NCBI RefSeq assembly: GCF_949628265.1
Contig: NC_088787.1
Coordinates: forward strand, 13,072,501-13,136,500
DNA from: Cloeon dipterum
Taxonomy: Eukaryota > Arthropoda > Insecta > Ephemeroptera > Baetidae
Length of the DNA stretch: 64,000 bases
Direction of reading: 5' to 3'
Below the pieces are notes generated by a model that did no database searches, was not told where the DNA came from, and saw nothing but the letters and a program-made list of their open reading frames with translations. How positions within the stretch are numbered: position 1 is the first letter of the stretch; each line of letters opens with the position of its first letter. The position numbers were made by a program, and so were the translations under genes. Positions 27,401 to 37,882 of the stretch are shown here, piece after piece.

Positions 27401-30400
27401 ATGAAAAGAGATATCTATCTAAATGTTTTCTTTGCTCTATATATAGAGCGATTAGCGAGAAAAATTAAACCAACGTTCGTCATCATCCTAACATTATTTA
27501 AATACGCCTTACAATTAGTGGTAATCAATTGATAAACGTTTAAGGCGTGCCACGTCCATTTTGATATCATTAAATTACAAATTTTAATGCCTAATTTTAA
27601 ATGGAAAGTTCAAGTTCAAGTTGGTTTATTCTGACTGGAAATATTTATATGCAAATTTTATTGCGCGGCAAACAGTATTACTTAAGAGGCCTCACAGTGA
27701 CAGTCAATCTGGCTATCAGAACATTTCAATCTAATCATACTTTGGAAATTTTGACGCGGTACTGATGGACTTTGCCTCGAGAGGAATTCTCACTCGCAGA
27801 CGGCATCGCGGCGACAACTTCATATTTTAATTATTTGCGAACAACCCGCTAATTATACGTGACAGGTATCGTTACAAGCTGATTAGGACATATTATTCCG
27901 CTTCATTAACTGTCACGATTATCGGAGGTGCTAATGTGGAGATGATGTGAGATTTAAAAATAAACCAAAGTTGCTATGAGGCGTTTGAAACAGAAAATTA
28001 TCTCCCGAAGAATTTCACTCGAATAGCGAGTTGATAAGTGCAAAAGTACTCACTGCGAACTCTGAGGTAAAGGTGTGTGCTGCTCTTAATGAGTTGCAAG
28101 ACTTCTCTGTGAATGGCAAACTCGACAGAAAATCCGTTTATCCTGACGAATTGGTCTCCAACCTGCGTAACATGGCGTTAACGAAAGAATCCAACCGCTG
28201 GCTCTGATTTTACCTTCAAGTTCTGGAAAAAGGCCTCTGAGTTGGGCTCGACATGCGAAACGAAAAAGCCGGTTCCGTGCTCACGACCACCGCGAATCGA
28301 GAAGCCGAAATCGTAAGAAGGAGCCCGTCGCTTGAGCTCGACATTTCTTGTCCGGTTAGAGGTGTATGGCACTATGAGGTTGTACTCCATTTGCTGTCTC
28401 AGAGGCACAATGCGCCTGTTGAAATAAAATTTTGTTAAAACAAAACTGAACGAAATAAAAGTTAGCGAGTTACACTTGGTAGAATAAATGGACCGTTATA
28501 ATTTCAGTTTTTGGAAATGGAACGGAATTGTTTTGCACTTAAACGAACCATACTAAAATAATTTTGTATAATGATATTTTTAGAATTAAATGAGGCTCAA
28601 AACGATAACTTTAAAACATGACTTGAACGCATATTGCTATGGAAATTTAAATAATTAGAGGTCTCAGCCAGCCGGCTATTTTTGGGTCACGTGGCTAGTG
28701 AGAGCAGCCAGTCAAAAACTCGAAAATATGAAAAATTCCGAAATACAATTGGTGTTTTAACCCTCGCAATATATCAAATTTCACTAATAAAAATTGGTCT
28801 GCTGCAAAAGTTCACGGCTGACAATGGACCTCTAAAAATATTCCTAGCTTTAAAGAGGATGATACTGCAAAATCCTGGAAAATGCTTGTTGCCACTGCAT
28901 GAACTGAATCCCTTAAGGATTCAGTTGACGCCAAAATTGACTGTTAATTATTGAGAAAAGTGGCTACAAAGTTAGCATGCTTTCTAAATGGTGAGGACTG
29001 TCTCCTTACTTGAAATCTTATTTAATTTCACAACAAATAATTATTTCTCTATAAGGTTTCACACGCTGTTGGACAGATCTGGACGAGAGGAATCAACATC
29101 TGTCAAGAAAATGTGGTCAAGCGCAGTAAATTTGGGAGAAAATAAGAAAAATATGAATTTTTACTGTTGCAAGGTCCTTTTATGATTTTGTAAAATAAAT
29201 TTTATATCAATCCACTGCTTATTGAATCCAACAATTAAAAAATTTTGTTGCTCTGTATCGATATACTTTGATATTTTTATAAATCATATGCATCAAAATG
29301 ATATTTTGCATATTATTTTCATTTTTTTATGATTTATATTACAATATCTCTGATTGTGAGTGAGGAAGGCACCACCCCTGCTTTAGGCACGGTAACGAGC
29401 AATGTGCGCTCAAAAACATCGTGATCGAATAACATGGGACAGCACACGCCGAAAGAGAACCGCCGTTTGCCTCCGCAAACATGCCGTGAATTCGATTCAT
29501 GCATGCTGGTAAGGTGCTTAGCAAGTAGCGAGATTTTCATAAGCAGTGAAACCCAAGTAAATATTTAATTAGACCCTGCTATGAAATGCTTCACCGGCTA
29601 AAAAGGCTACCTGCTTGAGATTCGCGGCACCCGAGATAAACAAACTGATACTCCCGAAATGTTTCAGACTGCACAATCATACACCGCGTCAAAAGGTGAA
29701 ATTTGAAAAGTAAACCTGCGATTAAAGGAATCAGGACGAAAGGGAGATCACGAGACATTCACATTTTTGCAAAATTCTGGGTTTGCAACAGCACATAAAT
29801 TATGCTTGATGAGAGCGTTTTTAGTTTAACATGTTAATTGGTTTTGATTGGTCCTGAAGAGAGTTGGATGACACACATTTATGCGGATTTTATGAGCCCG
29901 CGAGCGAGATTGAACCTGAGCTACCTTCTGGACACGCTCTGCTGAGTAGCAAATGCTCGCAAATCTGCTGAATTTGAAGAAACTCCTCTTTGCGCGTTAT
30001 TAAATAAATAAAATGTCGTGAGCGTACACTTTCGCTGCGCGACTTTCTTTTGCAGCTTCAATCAGCGGTAACTGATTCGTTGCACACGCGTAATGATTTT
30101 ACACTAATTTGCTCTCTCACAAGGATGCGATTGTTGTAGACTAAGTGAAATCAAAAAGCTTTCTGGTGCCACACCGGCTGTCAGTACGGAAATCGACAGC
30201 TGTTTCAATCGCACAAACAAAATGAATTGAACTCTCATTGTCAGAATGGTGATTGTATCTGGCGATTCCGATTAGAATTAATTCTATTAAGAAATCCATT
30301 TATAAACTGCTTCTATAAGAATAGCTGGATGTAAAACAATAAAAATACTCAATTTCTATTGAGTGACATTAACAATAATGCTGCAGCGGAAATCGCGCAA

Positions 30401-33400
30401 TGAGAAGAGAAAATCAAAAGTTCTGTATTGGCGCTGAGAGGTTTAAAAGTGTTTAAAAGATGTTGTTGGTATGAAAACCTTTCAGATTTTCAGAAACTTG
30501 ATGTCAGTACATTATGACAACTGCATAGAAACATTGCCCCAGTTCCGGAGTGAAAAACCTGCGTCCCAAGCTCGTCACGTTGTGTTATTATTTCTCGCTA
30601 CAGTGACATTGAACTTTCGTCGCGTCAAAGCTTCATTTTAATTCCACGTCTTGCAGCTAGCGTAATTAATTGCTCTCAGCCTTGAGTATTTTTGTTTGCA
30701 ACATTTAAACAAAATACGAAGATTAATGCAAATGCACTCTTTTGAGTGTTTTGATAAATTTTCCATCATGTGATTTTCATTAACTTATTATCGGCCACTT
30801 ATTGTATCCAATGAATCACCACCGTTTGTTGACGTTTTCAGAAAGAACTCACAGTAAGTGCTACTGCAAAGTTGACTAGATAAGAGCAAGTTGTGGAAAT
30901 TTTTAATTAGGAGTAATTAATTATATTCGTTAATTTAGCATACTTTCAAGAGAAGTGTATAATATATCAGGAAAAGGCAACTGAGCTTCAAATCACATTA
31001 AGAACCAGCCACTTTACGCTAAAAATTACCCCCCTCCCCCGCACATATTCCAATTTAAAAAAATATTCCATTTACTATTTTTTTAATTATTTGATACACG
31101 AGCTTGAAGTTAGCGAAATGTAGAGCAAAATATTATTGTTACAAAGTGAATATCAATATGTACAAACGGTACTAACGGTTGTGTGATTTACCTTATGATC
31201 TAGGAGAATATTGCAAATTTCACGGCCGAGCACTAACTCATAACTCTGTGGAGTTTTGGAAGCACTCGCGAATTTAATGGAAGCAGCGACGGGAAAACGC
31301 AGCGAACATGTGCTGCGAGAGTGATTCAGAGCGACAGACAGCAGAGGAAGCGGCAGCCGGCGGTGAATTGCGCTCGGCTCCCACTCGTTCAACTCTCTGG
31401 CCACCACTGAATTAGGGCCGGAAGGAAAAGAGACCGAGGGCGTAAAAAACACGCGACCACTCAGCCGACACGCTCCTATGGCACCCGCACGCCGAATTTT
31501 CTGCGCATGCCGTCCAAAAGGCAGAATGAACATCATTTTTCGCGTGCAATCTAGCTAGGATGACAGATTTGGGTCAATGATTTTTACTTATATCTGTCAC
31601 CCGCATTTATATAATTGTTGTGCAATTTTAATTGGGTTTGGATAACCGAGTTAGGAGAGCGTAATACAAAAATGAAGCATTGCTGAAGGTCACAACTTCA
31701 TGTTTACATTCACACTAATTAACATTTGATTACAATAAGAAGAGTTAGATTTTTTATTTTGGATTTCAGCAGTGATTGGAGATCTTCTTTAACAATCCCA
31801 GAAAAATAATAGGCATATACTTTGCTAGCTCTTTTTAACTCCATTTAAAACAATATTAGATATTTGGATTCAAATGATTTTGATTGGGTTTATTTGGGAA
31901 ATTGTTGCCGATTTCGTTCCCGTTGGCTTGAGTTTTTTTTCCAGCGGTCATTCTGTTGGATCATGTGACTAAGATGCAAATAAATAGCGCAGCAACGTAC
32001 TGTTCTTCGCTTCTCTTTTAGTTACACACAACGAAGCGTAAAATAAAAGAAAAACGAATGTTTTGAATAGGTTGTCCACTTCGTTAGGTTTAGCGAAAAA
32101 AGATCGTCACTTTCCGCGGCATTAACTTTATTCCTAACTAAATAATATCCCTGAATGCTATTTAAAATTTGGAAATATCCAATGAATTTTTTAATTCAAA
32201 TGTTAGCTTTAAAGTGGATCGATACAGGGCGACAAATGAAATTATTTGAACTTATGGATGCAAAAGCAATTATGATCGACAAACAATTTGTTATACATAA
32301 TCGAAAGAGCACCTTGTTACAGTAAAAATTCGAATTTTTCAATTTTATGTTAATTTCTCCATAATTTAAAGCGCTTGACCATATTTTCTTGGCAGATTTC
32401 AATTCCTTTCGTCGAGATCTGTCCAACAGCAAATGAAACCTTTAAGGGATATTATTTGTTTTGAAATAAAATAGGATTTCAATTAAGGCATTAAGGGAGA
32501 CAGTCCTCACTCCTCACAGTATGAAAAGCATGCTACCTTTGTAGCCACTTTTCTCGAAACATTTATTTTTATATGCTACTTCGGTAAATTTTTGCGTCAA
32601 TTGGATCCAAAAACGATTTTAAGGATTTCCCAATACCAATCCTCTTTAAAATTTTTTCTTGCAAAATTTGGGCTGTTCTTGGGGCCTCTTTTTTGCTATA
32701 AATAAATATAAAATTCAAATTTTTCCATCAAGAATTTTTGGTTTAAAGACTAGATCGGTATTAAAATAATCTCTAAACGGAAAAATAAATTTTCCATGAC
32801 TGTGCCGGAATTAAAATTTAAAAAAATGAATACTGACCTTTAATCCAAGAAGAAATTTAAAATTTAAAGATAAGCCTGGAAACCTTTTTAAATATTTCAC
32901 ATATTTCACTGTTACGACAAGTTCAATGCATACACGTTGATTTTCATATCCTTCTCAGGATCATGTTGAAATAATTAATTTTGCGAGCGAAACAGGTGTT
33001 AATCGTTCCAGCTTCTATTCTTATCAGAAGCTCTCATTACTAGCTTTTTTCTGTTTGCGTATGATACGTTCACGGGCGGAAACACGGCCAGTGCATTTAA
33101 AAAACGCACAACAGAAATGAATGTGGCGGCGCGCGAGAAAAGTATAACAAACAACACAGGATGTGAGCACCTGAGCCTTTGGCGTGCGTTTCAACGCCGA
33201 AAGGAGAGCAATCAAATAATAAACAATCTCGGCACAAAGAGACCACTTTGAGGCCTGCGAGGAATTTTCTCGCACGAATGGATTTATGTGTGAAATGACG
33301 TCTAGCTTAGAACTGCACTACGAGGAAATAATATTATTTACAATGAGTTTGAACTCACCTGACATCGTCGAAAAGCTGCAGCCGGGCTGGAACTTTGATG

Positions 33401-35406
33401 ACCCTCTTTATTCCTTGCACAAGGGGTATTATTTTTCCATCCCTAAACACAATAAAAATACATTCTTGGAAAATTCGAATTAAATTGGCAAAAAACGTGA
33501 TGATGATGATGATGATGATCGATATCTCTTAATAAGTCTAATCAGAAACGACTAATTGGGGAGCTCAAAGGCTTGCACCACCACTTGTAATATGTATTAT
33601 TTAAGTCGGTGGATAAGAACAAAACCGATTCTTGCACGTTGAGAAATTAAAATTAAAATTGTTTGAAAAAAATTAAGCTGCAAAATAGTCGACCTGATGA
33701 AATCTATGCTATAATTTCTCAAATTCAAAACATAAACCCACCCACACTCAAACCCCTCAAATCGCACAATAGAAAAGTTATCACTCATACGCCCATCAAT
33801 TAGCATTTCGAAAACTGGTGTGTTTGTTTTGCGTTTCCTAAAACAAAGCGGAGAGATAACGAACGACATCAGGAAACAGAATCAAGGCGCGACTCCTAAA
33901 ATATTGTATGTTTTTAGTCGCGTGCGAAACTGGATCAATATCGAGTGTGTATTTACACGCCTGAGTGGGTTCATTAAAATTGGCTCTTGTGGAAGCAACT
34001 AATCGGATTAAATATCTCGAAGGAGGGAAATAATAACCGAGAGAACCGTGCTACGCGCGCTGTTTGCCGCTTTATTTTTCACTCTGCACGCGCTACATCA
34101 CTCAGCATCCCACTGATTGTGAGCATTAGGTGTAACAAAATAAAAATGAACTTACTTCAAGTATATTTCGATTGTGTTGTTGAACTTGTCTATTTCCTCC
34201 TTGTTGTCAATCAGGGTTAAAATCTGTGAACAAGATATAATATTTCGTTAACAGACATCATAAATTTTAAAATAATTTTTCGATTAAGTTTTTTAAAATT
34301 GTTCAACGCAATATTTTTTTATGATATGCCATGTGTGCGCTAAGCCATTGTATAGCGTTTATCAATAATTCGTGAGTCAGCGGGTGCAATTAGAGGTTGA
34401 AAAAAGATAACGAGCGTCGCTTCTGAGACAAAAACTTTTTACAGCAGCTAGATGAATCAATTTGTAAGTACATTAAAGAGAAGCTTGTCAAGAATGCTCT
34501 TAGCCGATCCACCCGTCGTTGATTATCTTTATTTTTTTTTAATCTCTGATCGTTTTGCCTCGTGTATGCGACCATTGCTAATTCTTTATCTGTTAATAAG
34601 CTCAATTATGTTTGAGCCGTCCTTCAAATTTACTAAAAAAATTACCAAAATTTTAATATTTACCTAACATTCTCTAATTTCTGGTCGATGCACCTCACTC
34701 ATATAAGCTTTCGTCACCTTCCATAACGGAAACAAATATGCTGTCAGCTTTAAACTGAACTTTGTGCTGAGCAGGCAGGAAAAACTGTTTGAACGGTATT
34801 TCTTCATTGCGGAAATTAAAAACCATGCAGCGCATAAATTAATTAAAAATTTCTACTTTTAGTAAGAATACAGATACCTGCTGTTCGTTAAATTAAAGAT
34901 ATATTATGCAAAAATACATTTTAGCAGATAAAAAATATTATTTTTGCCCATGAGATGTGGAGCTAGTTGTTATTTTCTTTCTTCCAGCTCTTCAGAGTGC
35001 ATTAATTATCAATAGAAATTGAAAGAACGAGAGCATTTTGATAACAATTGATAATATTTTAAGATACTCAAAAACTTCTAAGAGAAATTAGGCTCTTGAT
35101 ATATTTTGATACTTATTTGGCCATTTTTTCGCTTACATTTTAGAATTTATCTCTTTCACTGGGTTATAATATAGATTAAAATCTGAAAAACCTCCCTTCA
35201 CGCTCGATAATATGCTCCAACTTTTACTCACAATCAGAGAAACTCCATTAGGCTAATGACAGTATGTTTTTACCATGAATGGAAGAGTTGCACTATTTTC
35301 CCTTTTCCCATATATAGAGAAAAAAACCTACCTTGAACTGGAGGATCTGCATTGCTGTGTGCTCCAGGTGCTCGGTGGCACCGGTGCTCAGAGGGGTGCT
35401 CACCAT
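20229..35406 (-). CDS. Ush1C: Harmonin-like (USH1C family) PDZ scaffold protein
   Basis: The coding exons are 35332-35406, 34156-34223, 33359-33442, 28214-28415, 28054-28162, 26760-26784, 26128-26310, 25816-26001, 25265-25400, 25036-25205, 24809-24902, 24286-24426, 23778-23885, 23399-23479, 22739-22807, 21905-22194 and 20229-20898. They total 2691 bases, 896 aa, in phase throughout. Order: harmonin N-terminal domain (about residues 20-105, with ILTLIDNKEEID and PARLQLFDDVR); PDZ1 (about 92-180, FGFSIRGGREHGTGFFVSHV, VGDQFVRINGFS); a GMIPVK linker and LSWQVVEG as in harmonin; PDZ2 (about 292-378, SLGVRGNKNRTGIFIQSI, GDQIIECNG); a charged, probably coiled-coil stretch (about 445-560); then a Pro/Ser-rich tail ending KSITFGEM. 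Such proteins tether cadherins and myosins in microvilli and sensory cell bundles. No third PDZ domain was found in the exons. Whirlin is less likely because the linker and N-domain read as harmonin. Intron 8-9 has a weak donor, GAT|GTCAGA, after exon 9. Confidence 0.88.
21030..21237. mobile_element. hAT-like MITE, TAGAGGTCTCAGCC family, copy 1
   Basis: It lies in the last harmonin intron edge region, antisense to nothing coding. It begins TAGAGGTCTCAGCC and ends GGCTGGCTGAGAATTCTA, the decayed complement. The inside shares CAATATTTTAAAAGT and CACTTTTTAATTTTTG with the copy at 25471. Flanks do not show an exact 8-bp duplication. Note that it lies downstream of exon 16 and upstream of the last exon, thus inside intron 16. 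Confidence 0.7.
21373..21407. repeat. AT dinucleotide microsatellite
   Basis: An uninterrupted alternation of A and T of about 34 bases lies in intron 16 of the harmonin gene. Confidence 0.9.
25471..25630. mobile_element. hAT-like MITE with intact target duplication, copy 2
   Basis: This 160-bp element starts TGGAGGTCTCAGCCA and ends TGGCTGAGACCTCTA, a nearly perfect inverted pair. It is flanked by the 8-bp duplication CGTGCTAA at 25463-25470 and 25631-25638. It is inserted in the harmonin intron between the exons ending 25816 and starting 25400. Confidence 0.9.
26785..28053. other. Harmonin intron 5
   Basis: This 1.27 kb intron has a GC-richer island near 27010-27180. No exon with convincing splice sites and family similarity was found. 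Confidence 0.45.
28656..29200 (+). repeat. Interspersed repeat R1, copy 1, after a TAGAGGTCTCAGCCA end
   Basis: After a MITE-like terminus at 28656, the block from about 28780 contains AAAATCCTGGAAAATGCTTGTT, GGTGAGGACTGTCTCC and CACGCTGTTGGACAGATCT (shortened marks). The same order recurs at 38385-38700, and inverted at 32165-32700. The exact ends could not be fixed. Confidence 0.7.
31192..31540 (-). promoter_or_regulatory. Candidate alternative first exon/promoter of harmonin
   Basis: This is a GC-richer island in an AT-rich intron that ends, on the minus strand, with a good donor, ATAAG|GTAAAT at 31192/31191. Spliced to the exon starting 28415, its frame would meet a stop. Translation would then begin at the ATG inside that exon (QQMEYN), giving a form without the N-terminal domain. 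This is inference only. Confidence 0.35.
32165..32700 (-). repeat. Interspersed repeat R1, copy 2 (inverted)
   Basis: This is the reverse complement of the block at 28780-29200, with AGATCTGTCCAACAGC near 32417, GGAGACAGTCCTCAC near 32498 and GTAGCCACTTTTCTCGA near 32542. Confidence 0.75.
33500..33521. repeat. GAT trinucleotide microsatellite
   Basis: Seven consecutive TGA/GAT units lie just upstream (on the gene strand) of harmonin exon 3, inside intron 2. Confidence 0.85.
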
Positions 35407-36918
35407 GACTGCAAGCGTGTGTGAGTGTCTGGCCGCGGCTACTGGTCCCTCCGTTATAATTCAGTTAGCAAGTGAACTGGCCAACGAGCCGCTCCAGAAT
35501 TCGCTCGGCTCTTTCTACTGATATATTGCCATGGTGGGTGAACACACCATCTTATCTGGCCGCGTTGATAGAGATTACGGCGGCTGCGTTTTTGGTTATG
35601 CGCTCAAAAAGCGAGCGACAATTCGCGACTGATTAATATGCATCGGTCGGCGGCTTTTTATGTACCAAAGTGTCAATTTGAACATCTTGCTGAAGAGCCA
35701 GATTGGAGGAATTTGTTGAAACATCTTTTTAGAGCGGTAGTTGACCTAAAGTTTTGTAAAAGAATCGATTTTTCTTATTATGTATTTAATTTTTTTAGTT
35801 CTATTTACGGTGAAAGTCAGAAAATACCCTCCTTGGTGTGATCCATAAAATTATTTGCATTCCAGCTTACCATTGCGTATTGTTAAAATGCTCAGAATAA
35901 GCGTTTATTAAAATTATAAAAATATATATTTGTATAAGAGACTTGAGACATTTAAAATTAAATCAATATTTCACTCATAATAAAACATAGCTCTGATTTG
36001 TTGTAAATGGTGTTCTAAAATTTTTTGTATGTTTTCAAAACGTTATGTAATATTGAAGTAAAAAAATATTATCATTGAAAATGAAAAGATGTACATTTTA
36101 CCGCCACAAAAATATTTAATACAGTATGAAAATCAGGATTTCGATAGAGTGATGCAACTGATACATATATATATTTAAATTATTTTTTCCATAAATACTT
36201 TTCTCTGGAATAAATAGTGGCGCATATATATGGCGAGGAGGTCGACTCAAAATTTAGTTTCACACACTGTCCATGCAGTTTCTGCTTGTCATTTTTGTCT
36301 ATGGTCATCTTACGTTTTCAATGATAAATGAATAATTTCCTGTTTAGTAAAGTTTCAAATCATGATAACAATAAGTAAACATATCTACGTACAAGTATTG
36401 CAATCCTGCCAATTAGGCATAGTCAAAGATGGCAGGCGTAATGTAGTTTTGATTTAAAATAAGCAATTTTTTACAGTCTATTGTATTTGGTAAGAATGCG
36501 CTTTGTATTTTAACTTTTTTAATAAACTACTGCGTCATGAATGAAATAGGAAATAAAGCTGTAAGGGATCAAATTGCAAGCTAGGATTTGTATTCAAGCG
36601 ACACTGACTTTGAGTATAAGGTTACACTTTTTACACTTCAGTTGTGGGAAAGAAAAGTGGTTTGTTAGCACGTCCCATGTATGGAAAAAGGGTTTGCCGG
36701 TATTTCTTGCGCGCAATTGTTTGGCACGTGCTCTTTGCTTTAATTGGTTGCGAACATTTTTTGCACCGGCATTCATAGTTTAACTCGCTGATTAATCTAG
36801 ATTGATATATTTGTATTCAATTATTGCCTGTCGTTCTGAATGCCGGTGCTCATTTCTATTGCTACACACGAGGTGAATGAAAAGGGGGCACTACCGTGAC
36901 ATTAAGATGAGCTTCAAT
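35407..36918. other. Divergent intergenic region, harmonin and UGT
   Basis: It contains the harmonin promoter and 5' UTR on its left side (minus strand) and runs to the UGT promoter on its right. It is AT-rich. No RNA gene or additional exon is recognised. Confidence 0.45.
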
Positions 36919-37151
36919 CACGTGTACGTATATAACCACTCAATTGAGAGGCATCTCGACCAGGGGACGTTCGTCTTCTGAACTGCATGCGCAGAATATT
37001 ACAGGAGCTGTGTTCTTTGCAATTAGTCGTCACCTGCTATTTGCTGCGGCAGATAACGCGACTGCAAAAAAGTGATTTGATAATATCATCTGGAACACCT
37101 GAAGTATAGAAACGGGATTTTTCCGATTTTTCTCATCATCTGAACTGCAAG
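36919..37151 (+). promoter_or_regulatory. UGT promoter and 5' non-coding exon
   Basis: An E-box CACGTG at 36919-36924 is followed by TATATAA at 36929-36935. A non-coding first exon probably starts near 36960 and ends with the donor CTGCAAG|GTATGT at 37151. The matching acceptor CTGTTCTCAG lies at 37863-37872, 10 bases before the UGT start codon. This is inferred from motifs only. Confidence 0.55.
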
Positions 37152-37882
37152 GTATGTCTACATTTTTTGGCGTTTTCCTTCAATCAAATATGGTAGTGTT
37201 ATTTGGTTTACAATTTTAATCGAAAAATGTAAGAGATCGTTTAAAAAATAAGACTAACGTGTCGTGTGACGTCATATCTAAATGTGTACTCCTTCAGTGA
37301 AGAGCGCATTAGCCTATCGACGTTCATGACGTATATTAATGGCATAGCCGAATGAAATTAATTGAATTTGATAACGCGATGCTTATTTAAAATGCGTTAT
37401 GTAATTTTGTGGCGTCGCTGTTATATAGTCTTTGAGTTTGTAACTGTTTTCGCAATACGAAAAGCGCATAGTTTTTTCTTATCACTACATATGCAAGCTG
37501 TTTTGTAAAACGTTCAATAATCACAACTGCGGCACCTCAAAACCATACGTGCTAGAACAACGAGAAAAATAGGAAATATATGCTTGTCTTTTGTTCACAA
37601 GATTTTTATCTTCTATTTAGTCAAACGGAAAAACGTAAAAAAAACTCTATGCAAATTTGTACTTCGATGAGTCAACAACTTCTGGGTATGACAATTATTA
37701 GTAAGCTTTTTCTTTTTGATATACATATAATTGCTGTAGACATATATATGTATTTTGAGTTTGTTTATTTCTGCTATCAATATAATAATTAAGAAACAAT
37801 TTTAGTAAAGTGAAGGATAAAACGACACGTTTATAGTTCCTTTAATATTAAAAATTATTCAACTGTTCTCAGATCCAGAAGA

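Larger units (their letters stand above)
28416..33358. other. Harmonin intron 3 (4.9 kb)
   Basis: This is the largest intron. It contains a third TAGAGGTCTCAGCCA end at 28656, two inverted copies of an interspersed repeat (about 28780-29200 and 32165-32700), and a GC-richer candidate alternative first exon at 31192-31540. The rest is AT-rich without recognisable genes. Confidence 0.6.
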
